Shown one piece after another: positions 26,287 to 36,518 of a stretch of 50,000 bases of DNA. Under the pieces are notes generated by a model. The model was not told where the DNA came from and made no database searches. It saw nothing but the letters and a program-made list of their open reading frames with translations. The translations under genes and the position numbers were made by a program. Each line of letters opens with the position of its first letter. Position 1 is the first letter of the stretch. Location: the NCBI GenBank assembly GCA_027972325.1, contig JAPMOS010000131.1:1-50000 (forward strand), in the 5' to 3' direction. The DNA is from Paratrimastix pyriformis (taxonomy: Eukaryota; Preaxostyla; Paratrimastigidae).

Positions 26287-27395
26287 TTAAAAGGTTGATC
26301 CGTCGCAGAATTTGTCGTGTGCCTGAAGAAAAAAAAAAAAAGAGGGTGAAAGAGACTCGCTTTGCGGGTACAAACCTTCGGATCCCGTTTCGACCAGGGG
26401 CATTGGGCCCCCACACGAAGGTTCTCCCCAGTGTCAAGGCGTGGTCTGAAGTGGTAAGAAGAGCCACGCCCTCGGCACACGAACCTGTCGGCAGTTCCCC
26501 GGGCGCGCGAGAAAGGCTTCTTTTCCAAAGTCGGCTCGGGTGGAGGGGTAGCGAGAGGTGGTGGAGGAAGGGCCATGGGCGCTGCCGCCGGGGCCGCTGG
26601 GGCAGAAGCCCCCCCAATGAGGGCTTCGAGGGCCTTTTCAAGGTCAGCCGCCCCCTGGTGACGGTGCTTCTTGTCATGCCGTTTATGGTGATGGCGTTTG
26701 TGGTGCTGCTCCTCCTCCCCGGAAGAGGACTCAGACGAACTGGATGAAGAAGACGGAGAAGAGTCACTCGAGGACGAGGGGGATGAACTCCGGTGGCGGT
26801 GGTGATGCCGCTTTTTCGGCGCAGTGGGAGGTGCGATCTGTGCCGAGGGCGAGACTTGTTGCTGCTGCTGCTGGGAGGCCTCCTCCCGACTCCGAGGCTG
26901 CACTCGGAGGTCGTGCTTTCCCGAGGGTTCGTCGGAAGAAGTATGAAGGTGGCGAGGCTCCTCGTGATGCCTGCGCTCCTCGCGTCGCGGCTCGTCGAGC
27001 CTCCTCGGTGGCGAATCGCGTCTCCGCTCGTCAGGCCGGTCGATCGGCACCCTTGGCGGCGAATCGTGTCTCCGCTCGTCAGGCCGGTCGATAGGCACCC
27101 TTGGCGGCGAATCGCGTCGACGCTCGCCAGGCCGGTCGTCGGGCCTCCTCGGAGGCGAAGCATGTCTCCGCTCGTTGTGGGATGAAGGGCGCTGCTCCTT
27201 CTCATTTCGGGATGGAGCTTCGTGGAGACGGAGTTCTTCGTGGGAGTGCGAGTGTTCTTCACTGCGGGTTGCATGTGGGGAATGACCATATGATCGACTG
27301 GGGGCTTCAAAACCGCGATTTCGAGAGTCTTCGTGGCGGTGGTGCGGGGCGTGCTCGGGTGAGCGGCTCCGATGCCCGTGTTCGTGGTGGTCCAT
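26287..27395 (-). CDS. His/Ser/Arg-rich low-complexity protein
   Basis: Two exons, 27395-26376 and 26322-26287, in phase; 351 residues. The start is a real ATG (MDHHEHGHRSRSPEHAPHH). The N-terminal half is rich in RS/RD/HR dipeptides with three imperfect copies of a DRPDERRRDSPPRVPI-like unit (about residues 78-130). A Gln run, a Ser/Asp-rich acidic block and an HHKRHDKKHRHQ block follow. The last ~70 residues are more complex (SYHFRPRLDTGENL, CPWSKRDPKAHDKFCDGSTF). Composition resembles nuclear speckle or RNA-processing proteins, but no folded domain is recognised. Upstream ATGs up to 27564 on the same strand could add an N-terminal exon only through an intron with a poor donor. Confidence 0.6.
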
Positions 27396-27496
27396 CGCTC
27401 TCAGTTCGGTTTGGTTCCTGCGGAGCGGCCTGGTTCACCGTGGCTAAAAACCCAAAGAGGGCCTCGATTTTGTTTCTCACCTTGTCACATCTCACC
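27396..27496. promoter_or_regulatory. Bidirectional promoter region, about 100 bp
   Basis: Separates the ATG of the His/Ser-rich gene (27395, minus) from the ATG of the aminotransferase gene (27497, plus). The aminotransferase ATG lies in a CCATGG palindrome, so an ATG also exists on the opposite strand there. Confidence 0.45.
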
Positions 27497-29556
27497 ATGG
27501 AGGGTTTGTCCCTTTTTTCTTGGCGGAACATTATCTGGTTCACATCCTCGCTCATGGATAGCATCTAAGATCATCAGCGGCACCTGCCTGAAGAATCTCG
27601 CTGGGTCTGATTCCCTCTGCCAACCGAAGACGACTCACCCCTTTGTTTTAGGTCGAGCATGATTCGTAAGATGTTTGAAGAAGGCATTGAACTCCGCAAG
27701 GTGCACGGGAATGAGGTTCTTGATTTCACTCTCGGCAACCCCACTCTGGAGCCTCCCCACCAATTTACCGAGGCTCTTGCTGAGATCGCCGCTCATGTCT
27801 GGCCGTTTTTCTCGGAAGAACAACAACTGACTCCACCTAGCCTCCAGCGAACCTCCACTATTATATGCCGAACTCCGGCCATGTTTCTTGCCGTGCTGCC
27901 ATTGCTGCTGCCCTTACTCAGTGGCACGGTGTTAACCTCACTGCGGATGTCTGCGCATTTTTTTTGACTGAGTTCGCCAACACGATCTTTACATTCAGCA
28001 ACTTTGCATGACCGTTGGCGCCGCTGGCGCTTTGGTCACTCTTTTTAAGACCCTCTGCGAACCTGGCGATGAGGTCCGCGAAAATAAAAAGAGCACATCG
28101 GAACCCACCGTCTTTTTCTTTTCCAGGTGATCACCCTCGCCCCCTGCTTCGCCGAGTATGCCTCGTACATGAGCCACTTTGGCTGTGTCCAGAAGGTGTG
28201 CTACCCGAGTCTGTAATCCACTCGACGTCGATCTTCGTCATCATCACCCCGGTTCTTCCCCCCGGTAGCTGCGACCCTGGACCCCGACATGGGCTGCCTG
28301 GAGCGCATCATCACCGACCGGACCCGCTGCATCGTGCTGAACTCCCCCAACAACCCCACCGGCCATATTTACCCCGTCGAGGTTCTCAAGGCCATGGCCG
28401 ACGTCCGTGTGGGCATTCCCCCGAGGTTCTTATCTCATCTCCCTCTGCCCCCCCCCCCCCCCCTCGCAGCTTCTGACGAAGAAGAACCAGGGTCGCGAGC
28501 GTCCCATCCTGATCCTGTGCGACGAGCCCTACCGTCGTCTGGTGTACCAAGGGTTCACCTGCCCCTCGATCATGCCCCTGTACCCGTACACCATCATCGC
28601 CAGCTCGTTCTCCAAGGATCTCTCGCTCCCCGGTGAGCGTATCGGGTTCATCGCCGTCCACCCCCACATCTACTCGCCCACCGTCATGGCAGGCATTGCC
28701 GTCCGTCTTCATTTCCCTCCCAGCCGCTTTTTTTTTTTCGCCACTCCCTTCTCCACCTCATCATCATCATCATCAACAACACTGTCGGCACGCCACACCA
28801 CCGACACGAACAGACCTCGCTCCGGCAGCTGGGCTACGTGAACGCCCCCTCGCTGATGCAGTTCGCCGTCGAGCGGGCCGTCCAGAGCAGCATCGACATG
28901 TCCTGGTACCAGGAGCGCCGTGACCTCATCTACCAGGCCGTCGTTGCGGTCCGTGCTTGGACCGACATCCCCCCCCCCCCCCCCCCCCCCCCCCGCGCAC
29001 ACACCCCACCACTTGGGCTGGATTTTCTGTCCCTCTTTCTGTTTTTCTTTGATTTGCCCCTTCTTGGGAGCCTCTCCATCCGTCTTCCGACACACCCGGC
29101 GGCTCACATCCCTGCTTTTCCTCACATCCCTGCATTTCCTTCTCCTTGCCCCCCCTCCCTCGCACAGGCCGGCCTGGACTGCGTCGAGCCCAGCGGCGCC
29201 TTCTACGTCTTCTTCAAGGTGCCCAAGGGCTGCACGGACGCCGAGATGGTGGCCATCCTCAAGCGGCGCCTGGTGCTGTCCGTCCCCGGGACCGGCTTCA
29301 AGGCCCCCGGCTTCGTCCGCATGGCCTTCTGCGTCCCGCTGGACGACATCCGCCGGCTGGCGCCCCGCCTCAAGGAGGCCGCCGATGAGGCGCGCGCGGT
29401 CCGCCCTGCTCCCTTATATATGCCTGTGTCGATCACCCCGGGTGGGGGTGGCTCTCACCGCGCGATGCTCATTGATCTTTCGCGTTTCTTTGCTGTGTCC
29501 AGATGGTCGCTGCCCGGACTCCCCGCTTCCTGCTGGCCCCCCAGGACTCTGCTTAA
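27497..29556 (+). CDS. Class I/II PLP-dependent aminotransferase
   Basis: Eleven exons: 27497-27503, 27562-27604, 27652-27796, 27841-27948, 27999-28073, 28127-28208, 28269-28402, 28470-28700, 28814-28948, 29168-29398, 29503-29556; 1,245 nt, 414 residues, all phases consistent. Exon 1 is a 7-nt microexon-like start (ATGGAGG) giving MEASKIISGT. Fold-type I motifs are in order: FTLGNPTLEPP near the N-terminus, NSPNNPTG, CDEPYRR (PLP-ring Asp and Tyr), SSFSKDLSLPGERIGF with the Schiff-base Lys at about residue 247, and GFVRMAF with the substrate-carboxylate Arg. The enzyme moves an amino group between an amino acid and a 2-oxoacid. The N-terminus (MIRKMFEEG) resembles a bacterial-type aspartate/aromatic aminotransferase subgroup; the substrate cannot be fixed from sequence alone. 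No targeting peptide is obvious. Confidence 0.9.
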
Positions 29557-29916
29557 GCTCGTGGTGGTCTAACCGGAGGGGGGGTAGCGGCGGCGCGAGT
29601 TCGTCGAACCCAACGTCGCATCTCGTCTCCCTCCTCGCCTTTGAGCTTTTCGCTTTGTATTTTTGGGTTCAACGTTTCCTCTTCATTTTTGGTTTACTCG
29701 ATGGCCTTTATTATGGGGCTGTTTGGACTGCTTTCTCTCTGTTCGTTTTCTTCTTGTTTTTCTGATGGCAGCAAACACGATGAACTGATTGCCTGCCTGG
29801 GAACGATTCTTGGATTTTCGATTGCAACAGGCCGTCCCTTTTCATTTTCTTTCGTCTGCTCCAGCGCACCCACGAGGGACCCGAGAGTAACAGTTTTGTG
29901 TGGAAGTGAAGTGTCC
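29557..29916. other. Spacer between aminotransferase and carrier genes
   Basis: 360 bp, T-rich on the plus strand after the aminotransferase stop. It holds one copy (29781-29809) of a 29-bp sequence repeated exactly in intron 1 of the next gene (29986-30014). No coding evidence. Confidence 0.5.
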
Positions 29917-30014
29917 ATGGGAGAGAGGTCACCGCGAAAAAGCGAACCTTGGTCCGCGGCCCAATCAGTGGATATCGAAATTGCGTGAACTGATTGCCTG
30001 CCTGGGAACGATTC
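29781..30014 (+). repeat. Pair of exact 29-bp direct repeats
   Basis: The 29-bp sequence beginning TGAACTGATTGCCTGCC and ending GAACGATTC occurs at 29781-29809 and 29986-30014, 205 bp apart. One copy is upstream of the carrier ATG and the other is in its first intron. Confidence 0.9.
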
Positions 30015-31455
30015 GGGCAATCCGGCGAGCCGAGCTCACTCCCGGTGAAACTCTCCGCTCGCGATGATTACGCGTCTGCTGGCTTTTCCGGAGGCGCACT
30101 TCTGATCACACCGTACAGCCTGGCAGAGATTGACATGCAGCACAGCTGCTGCTCTTGTCACCAAAACTCTTTTCAACCCACTCGATAATTTGAAAGTCGC
30201 CATCCAAACGAGCGATGTGGGCGAAAGGGGAAACATTCTCGGTTACTCCAAGAAAATCTACAAACAGTACGGTCTCGGTGGGTTCTGGCGTGGGAATACG
30301 GCGCTCCTCATGAGGGCGGTGCCATTTCAAGGAGTTCGGCTGACTGCATTCCCCTTGATCAGCCCTTACTTTGGAGACACTCATTATGGCAGATTTTTGG
30401 TCGGCACGGCGGAATTTGTTCAAGCCTCAAATTTTCGTATTCACTGCGGAATAGGCGGGCGCACTTTCTGGAATTCTGGCTGTGACTGCCACCTATCCTT
30501 TGGATGGTTTGTCATATTCCTCTTTTTCTCCAGACTCTGATTGAGGCGCACAGTCGCCCGGACTTATGTCCAGACCGGGATCGCCTCCACCACCGGCGAG
30601 GCTTTCGCTCGGATGTATGCCCAGGGGACCATGTACCAGGGCATTGGCCTGACGCTCATGGGGCAGGTCCGGCTCTGCTTTCCCAGGAGATTGGGTGAGG
30701 TGGGCACCCCTGAGGCCATTTTATCTTCCTGGGTTGCATCCACCATCCATCCACAGATCCCCTATGATGGGATTCAATTCATGACGTACTCGGCCCTGAA
30801 GCCGCTGCTGGCCCGGCGACGCGGCGACAAGAAGCCCACACCCTGGGACGCCCTCCTGGCCGGCACAGTTGCCGGCCTTGTGGCTCAAACCGCGGTCTGT
30901 ACCACCCGAGCGAATCGTTCTGACGCAGTTGTGGCCATGCCTGGGGGGATTCAGACGTACCCCATCGATTTGGTCAAGCGCCGGTGTCTGGTCACGGGGC
31001 AGCCTGTCTGGGCCACCGCGCGGCGAGTGTACGGTCTGTCCCGCTTGTCCTTCGTGTTGTTGCAAGCGGGGGAGGGGGGGCGGCGACCTGGTTTTTCTCA
31101 CATTCTGGCGGCCTGTTGTTGGTGGGGCGTGGATAGCGCAAGCCGGTCTCGTGGGGTTCTTTCGGGGGAACACGACCAACATCATGAAGGTCTGTCCGCG
31201 ACCTGTTCGACTTGTTTCATCATCATTATCACCCCCGGGTTGGATCCCCAGGCCGTTCCCCAGACGGCCATTCAGGTCAGCCTGACATCCCCCCCCCCCC
31301 CCCCCCCCCCCCCCGCCAAACAGACTTCACTTGCACTGTGGCGATTCTCTCTCTAGTTTGCCCTGCTCGAGAGCATGACAGCCATGTGGATCCGGTTCAA
31401 CAGGGCCCGTGCGGCCGCGAGGAAAGTCCAGCCCGGGTTGGAGCCGCACAAGTGA
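29917..31455 (+). CDS. Mitochondrial carrier family (SLC25) protein
   Basis: Ten exons: 29917-29951, 30035-30073, 30141-30399, 30455-30506, 30554-30666, 30757-30894, 30955-31033, 31137-31189, 31252-31275, 31357-31455; 891 nt, 296 residues, the usual carrier length. Three tandem carrier repeats are clear: NPLDNLKVAIQ … GLGGFWRGNTALLMR; YPLDVARTYVQ … YQGIGLTLMG; YPIDLVKRR … GLVGFFRGNTTNIMK. P-x-D-x-x-K/R signatures begin each repeat, and the end AVPQTAIQFALLESM is typical of helix 6. Such proteins move metabolites across the inner mitochondrial membrane, so a mitochondrion or related organelle is implied. The substrate is unknown. The N-terminal two exons are the least certain part. The gene is convergent with the type I membrane protein gene. 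Confidence 0.88.
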
Positions 31456-31500
31456 CGACCCCTAGGGCCCTCCTGCTCAAGTGGAAGGCAATTGTAAAAT

Positions 31501-31536
<36 letters not shown>

Positions 31537-31962
31537 TCTCATCCCCCCTTTGTAAATACCACCACCACGTCCAGTTCGTTTCTTCCTTCACACAAACACA
31601 CAAAAACACTCGCCTCCCAAAAAAAGGCAAAGCATGTGCACGTCCACTCCCACAACATGCACATCCCCAAGAGAAACAGAGAAAGACACGCACGCACACA
31701 CACACACACACAAAAAGACATCATCGCAAACACAACAAAATGCCCACACGAACTCTCGATAAATTGAAATAATTTATATACTTCCGTAAAAAACCAAAAA
31801 CACACAGTTTACACAAAGACAAGCGGAAGGATCCTTCCGTCGTCGTTGGATCCGGGAGGAGAAGGAAAGCGGGACGGTGCAAAGGCCACAAACGGCACCC
31901 TCCGCCGGAATGAACAACACCGACGATGACCCCAATCTGCACAGAGGGATCGAGCGCCGGCA
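31456..31962. other. Intergenic region between convergent genes
   Basis: About 500 bp holding a run of about 34 C (31502-31535), CACA repeats (31690-31712), and an AT-rich patch (31760-31800). Presumed 3' UTRs of the carrier and type I membrane protein genes. Confidence 0.6.
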
Positions 31963-34038
31963 TCATCGAACCAAGGGTGGAGGGAGCTGTGCCGGGGTGG
32001 GAGCCACAATCACCGGGGTGGGAGCCACAGTCACCGGGGTGGGAGCCACAGCCACCGGGGTGGGAGCCACAGTCACCGGGGTGGGAGCCACAGTCACCGG
32101 GGTGGGAGCCACAGTCACCGGGGTGGGAGCCGTGGGGGCGGGGGTCACAGCCTTGTTGTGGGCGGTCAGGTGTCTCCTCCTCACGACCAGCAGGCCTGTG
32201 AACAGGGCCGCCAGGAGGACAAGGGTGCCGGTGGCCCCCCCGGCGGCAATCGCAATCGTTCCCGTTGCGGCAAGGACCGAGTCGACTATTGGAAATGGGA
32301 AGGGACATGACACAATTGTCGATGATGACCAAACCGAGGGGCGGACCGGCGAGGCCCGTGACGGGCACAACGAAGGCGAAGTCCGAGGTCGGGTCCTTGA
32401 CCAAGTTACCCATGTTCTCCTCCTCGCTCTCCTCGTCGCGGTCGCTGGCGGCGGCCCGGAGGCTGAAGGAGAGACTCGTCGTCACGTGGCCCGCGACAAA
32501 GTTCCCGAATTGGGCATCGAACTGGAGCTCGGTGATCCGGTTGGGGTCCGGGTCCACCCCCAGCGCGTACCGGAAGGCCGCCAGGTCCAGGCGGAGGGTC
32601 ACATTCCACAGCGCGGGTGCCGGCCGGCCAACCGCCAGCTGGAGCTCAGGCAGGGAGCCCCAGGAGGCCGGGACATTGTCGTGCACGAGGAGCTGGCTGG
32701 CAGACTCCGGACACGCCTCGCCCAACTGATGTGCGGATGCACGTGTGCGTGTCGATTGGGACGGTGAAGTGGCGGTGTGGTGGGTGAGCGGTGCGTGCGA
32801 GTGAGTGATGTGTGCGGCGGTGCATGGGATCTGTGCCTCATGTTTTGTCGGATGGGAGGGAGGGATGGCTGGCCCCGACAGACATGCGGCAGTGTGCAAA
32901 CGCGTAGTTGGAGCATATCCGCACTGGCCAGGGGGACATCCGAAGCCAGCTGGCCCATGACGGTGCACGGACGACCCCAGGCCAGGGCCGTGCCGCCGTC
33001 CATTTCGACCCACAGCCGGCCCGAGACGGTGATGTTGATGACGGTCGCCCCACAGTCGCCCGGCACGATGACATATTCGGCGAAGTAGTCGCCCTCGGTA
33101 CCGCTGGGGCAGTGCTCTGCCTCGCGGCATGTGACGTGGGACCCGATCCGGTAGGAGCCGCCAAGCAGGCAGGTTGTCGATTGATTGTATATTACCATGT
33201 AGTAGGCGCGCTCGCAGAAACTTCCGGAGATCACGTAAATGGTGCGGAAAATAGCAAAAAAGTCACTGACGTGGTCGAATTGCCGCAGTTGTCGTCGGCG
33301 GGCTCGGAGATGAGGTCGATATCCCCCAGGGGGACTGGAGCCGAGGTGACGAAGGGCGGCCCTTGCTCGTAGGGGAAGTTGGTCCATACGGAGAAGTGCA
33401 TCACGTACCGGGAGCCAATATGGTCGAAGAACGAGTCGCCCTTTTCGAAGCCCGTGTAGTTGACCGCATGGGCGAGGTCGACCGTGGTGGAGGCGTTCGC
33501 GCTGACGGTCTGCTCGATGAGGATTCGCATCGACTGGTACCGGCGCCCGTAGACGGGACTCCCGCTTGGGTCGTGCCCCGTGAGAACCTGGAACACCTCA
33601 GTGAGAATGGCACGACAAACGTGCAAAGTACAGACCGTCGAGAGCACATGCAAAGGCAGCCGCCACAGCAGTTTGTCCCCGACTGGTTCCGTACTGACGG
33701 CAGAGCATAGCCGAAGGTCGGTCAAAAGGGCTCGAAAGCTCGTAACAACGTCGCAGGGAACGGCAGGGTTGGGAGTAAAAACAGTGGCCGTGGGCCGGCA
33801 CGCAGCTTCGCCCATTGCTGGAGGCGGCCCCGATGCGATGACAAACGAAGAGAGCGAGTAGCCATTAACTGTCACGACCAATTCGTCACCATCGATGAGT
33901 GCTTCATGGAATGATGCGGGATGAAAATTTCTGACGGGGCAATCGAGGGCGAGCCCTAAGGACAGAATGAAAGCACGCGTGGCTGGAAAAATCCGGACCG
34001 TTCAGCAATAAAACCATGAAAACGAGAAGAAACATCAT
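31963..34038 (-). CDS. Secreted/type I membrane protein with APTPVTV cytoplasmic repeats
   Basis: Five exons: 34038-33999, 33955-33271, 33220-32884, 32725-32335, 32285-31963; phases agree, 591 residues. The N-terminus MMFLLVFMVLLLNG is a strong signal peptide, followed by a mature part with several N-glycosylation sequons (NAST, NYTG, NSTT, NQST, NITV, NVTL) and many cysteines. Near residues 480-515 a hydrophobic segment (GATGTLVLLAALFTGLLVV) is followed by RRRHL, the stop-transfer pattern of a single-pass type I protein. The cytoplasmic tail is about six copies of the 7-residue unit APTPVTV, encoded by a 21-bp minisatellite (32000-32130). I recognise no named extracellular domain. A surface receptor or adhesion role is inference from topology only. 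Confidence 0.75.
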
Positions 34039-34633
34039 GAGGATTGGCGAAGGACGCTCGAGGAGCCAAGAAGTTCAAGTTTTTACGGAAATTCAAGATG
34101 GCGCGTTTCGAAATATTCACACGTCGTGGGTGCCCCTGGGGCGGTCCACAATGTACCAAAGCCGAGGGAAGAGGTAGGAGAGAAGGGAGATGTGGTGGTA
34201 CGGGCCGACAGTGACGACGACGTGGCGTGGAGGAGAATGGCGCGGAGTGGTGTGAAAACGATTCAATTCGATTTAACAAGCAATGGAGTTCGAGAAAATC
34301 TCACTCTAAATCCGCGAAACCGTAACCCAGACTCGGTCACAACCGAAAAAATCACCCAGGAAAAAGATCCAACTTTGAAAATTAAAAAACATGAGAATCA
34401 GCCGAAATTTCGTTCCCCAAGTTAAATTTCGTAGCCTATAACTACATTTTCCCCCTTCGACTTGCCATTCGAAACATGCAGAAGTCTCTCGCAGGACCAA
34501 AGAAAGGTTGAACATTCAAACTTGTTCGAGTGAAACACGACAGGGTTCATAAGGCCTACTTTTTTCGCGTTCGTGCATTTGTTTTTCTCTTCTTTCCCGA
34601 TTTTCTGATCTTTTTTCTTGACGGTTTCTCGAA
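34039..34633. promoter_or_regulatory. Divergent intergenic region
   Basis: 595 bp between the ATGs of the type I membrane protein (minus, 34038) and the multi-pass protein (plus, 34634). It is notably AT-richer than the coding DNA and has no repeats. It presumably holds both promoters. Confidence 0.5.
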
Positions 34634-36068
34634 ATGATAGCAATGGACGAACAAACTTTGACGACTGGCTATCAGTCTCCACCTTCCTCTGATATCCCGG
34701 CTCCGGCTCCCGCGGCCATTTCGGTTGTGGGCCCTGCGATGCCCATGCCGCTGTCCGCGGCACCTCCCATGCCCCTGACTCCCAACGTTCCTGTGATCTC
34801 CATCGGCCAGCCCTCCATGAGCTCTCCTCCCGTTGCCATCAATGCCACTCCGATGTCCACTGCTGAGGCTTGCACTTACTTCGCTGTGGGTCTTGTTCTC
34901 AATTTCTTCGGCCTGTTTATTTCGGCCGTCGTTAAGCGCGGCATTACCCCCTGCTTGGTTTGTTGTTATTCCCTTTATCGGCAGCTCACGCATCGCTTTT
35001 ATCTCACATCACCTGTATTTAATTTCTAACTGGCACTTAGTTGGGCTTCGCGTTTTCGTTCGCCCTTTATGATCTTCTGATCATCGCTCTTGGGCGGCCC
35101 TACATGTACCTTTCCCTGATCACCGCTATTTTCCTGATCATCATCTTCTACCGCTTCCATGAGGACCAGCAACAGCTCGAGGGTAACTGGGCTGACTTCA
35201 CCTTCTATCTGATCCTGTCCATCCCGGTCCGCCTCGTGCGTATCTCCCTTTCCACTGATCCCCTTTCGTCCTTCCACCACAGTTCAACGCAGTCGGCCTG
35301 TTCTTCGGCCTGTTCCAGTCGCGTAAGAAGGGCGCCCTGGGTGCTGCCCTGGGGTTCTTCATCTCGATGCTGCTGGTCGGGGTCGGCCTGGTCGTTGCCG
35401 GCGTCCAGCTGAGCCGGACCTCGTATGCCATGTACTCGGCCTACTGCTACGTGATTGGTGGCTTCACCCTGGCACTGTCCCTGGCCCTGATCGGCGTGGT
35501 CTCGGTGAAGATCGCCAAGAACGACGGCAATGCCCTGGGCTTCGTCACCTTCCTGCTGCTCTCCGCCATGTTCGGCCCGTTCGGCGTGCTGGCGGCCGTC
35601 CTGAACCCCGCCACGGACAGCAAGTTCGGTGGCATCTTTGGGCTCTTCTGCTACTTCATCATCCTCGGTCTGCGCGCATCACCTCCCTTCCTTCCGGGCA
35701 TTTCCTGATCTGGTCTCCCTCCCCCCCAGGCATTGCCTTCCTGGCGGAGGGCTCCCCGGCTCTGCTCTTCCCCGGGATCGCCCTGATCGTCGCCGGCTGC
35801 CTGCTCAACGTGGCCCTGGTCTTCATGCTCATCCGTCGCAAGGCCGAGCCCGCCGCTGCTGCCGCGGCCACCACCACCGCCCCCTGGTTCAATGCCCCCA
35901 CGGTCCGTGGCCGGGGGGATGCCGGCGGGGGGGGGGGTGCGATGAGAAGAGGTGGGGGAGTGGAGCGGTGATGTGGGCGTGAGGAGTGACTCCTCCCTTG
36001 TCTCATTCTCCCCTTTTCCCCATCCTCCTGTGTGTCTGCAGAACCCGGCTGGCTTCACCACCCTGTAA
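34634..36068 (+). CDS. Multi-pass membrane protein, family not recognised
   Basis: Five exons: 34634-34957, 35041-35226, 35283-35667, 35730-35902, 36042-36068; 1,095 nt, 364 residues, phases consistent. Residues 1-75 are Pro/Met/Ala/Ser-rich and hydrophilic (cytosolic-looking). About eight hydrophobic segments follow: YFAVGLVLNFFGLFISAVV, FSFALYDLLIIALG, LSLITAIFLIIIFY, TFYLILSIPFNAVGLFF, ALGFFISMLLVGVGLVVAGV, YVIGGFTLALSLALIGVVS, FVTFLLLSAMFGPFGVLAAV, and ALLFPGIALIVAGCLLNVAL. The C-terminus is an Ala-rich cytosolic tail ending AGFTTL. Codons are strongly GC-ending in exons 3-4, suggesting a well-expressed gene. There are no transporter signatures I can name. Confidence 0.7.
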
Positions 36069-36518
36069 AAACAGCACCATCAGCTCCCCTCCTCCCCCCG
36101 GGGCCCGCCCTCCTTCTCGTTTTTGATCATCCCCTCCCCCTTTTCATTTTTTGCGCGCGCCCCCCCGTCCCCCCGTCCCCTCGTCCCCTCGTCCCCGTAT
36201 TTTTCGCGGATTTTCACAACGTGTTGCACGTTTCTCTCGACGTCCTTTCGGCCCTTGGCCGCACCGCTCTGTAAACGTGTCCGTTTTTGCGGTTTCCCAA
36301 CACAAGAGCAACAGTCGCCCCCCTCGCCCCTCCGAACCCCATCCTTTCAAGGCCACTGGCGGCCCCACCCCGCTCCCTGCCTCCCGGCCCCACCCACCCC
36401 CCACCTTGACCCTTCGCTCAGGCTTTTCGGGGGAGGGGGAGGGGGGGGCTGGAAGCGCAGCGTTGTTCTGGGTGCCGACACAATGAATGACCAATGAGTC
36501 TCGTGTTCGTACAAAACT
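36069..36518. other. Intergenic region between convergent genes
   Basis: 450 bp of C-rich sequence (plus strand) between the multi-pass membrane gene and the F-box-like gene. Several frames are open across it only because of base composition. Confidence 0.5.

Noticed and set aside
33598-33801. Alternative exon frame in the type I membrane gene
   Set aside because: The frame beginning at 33955 runs unbroken through this region and fits both flanking splices.
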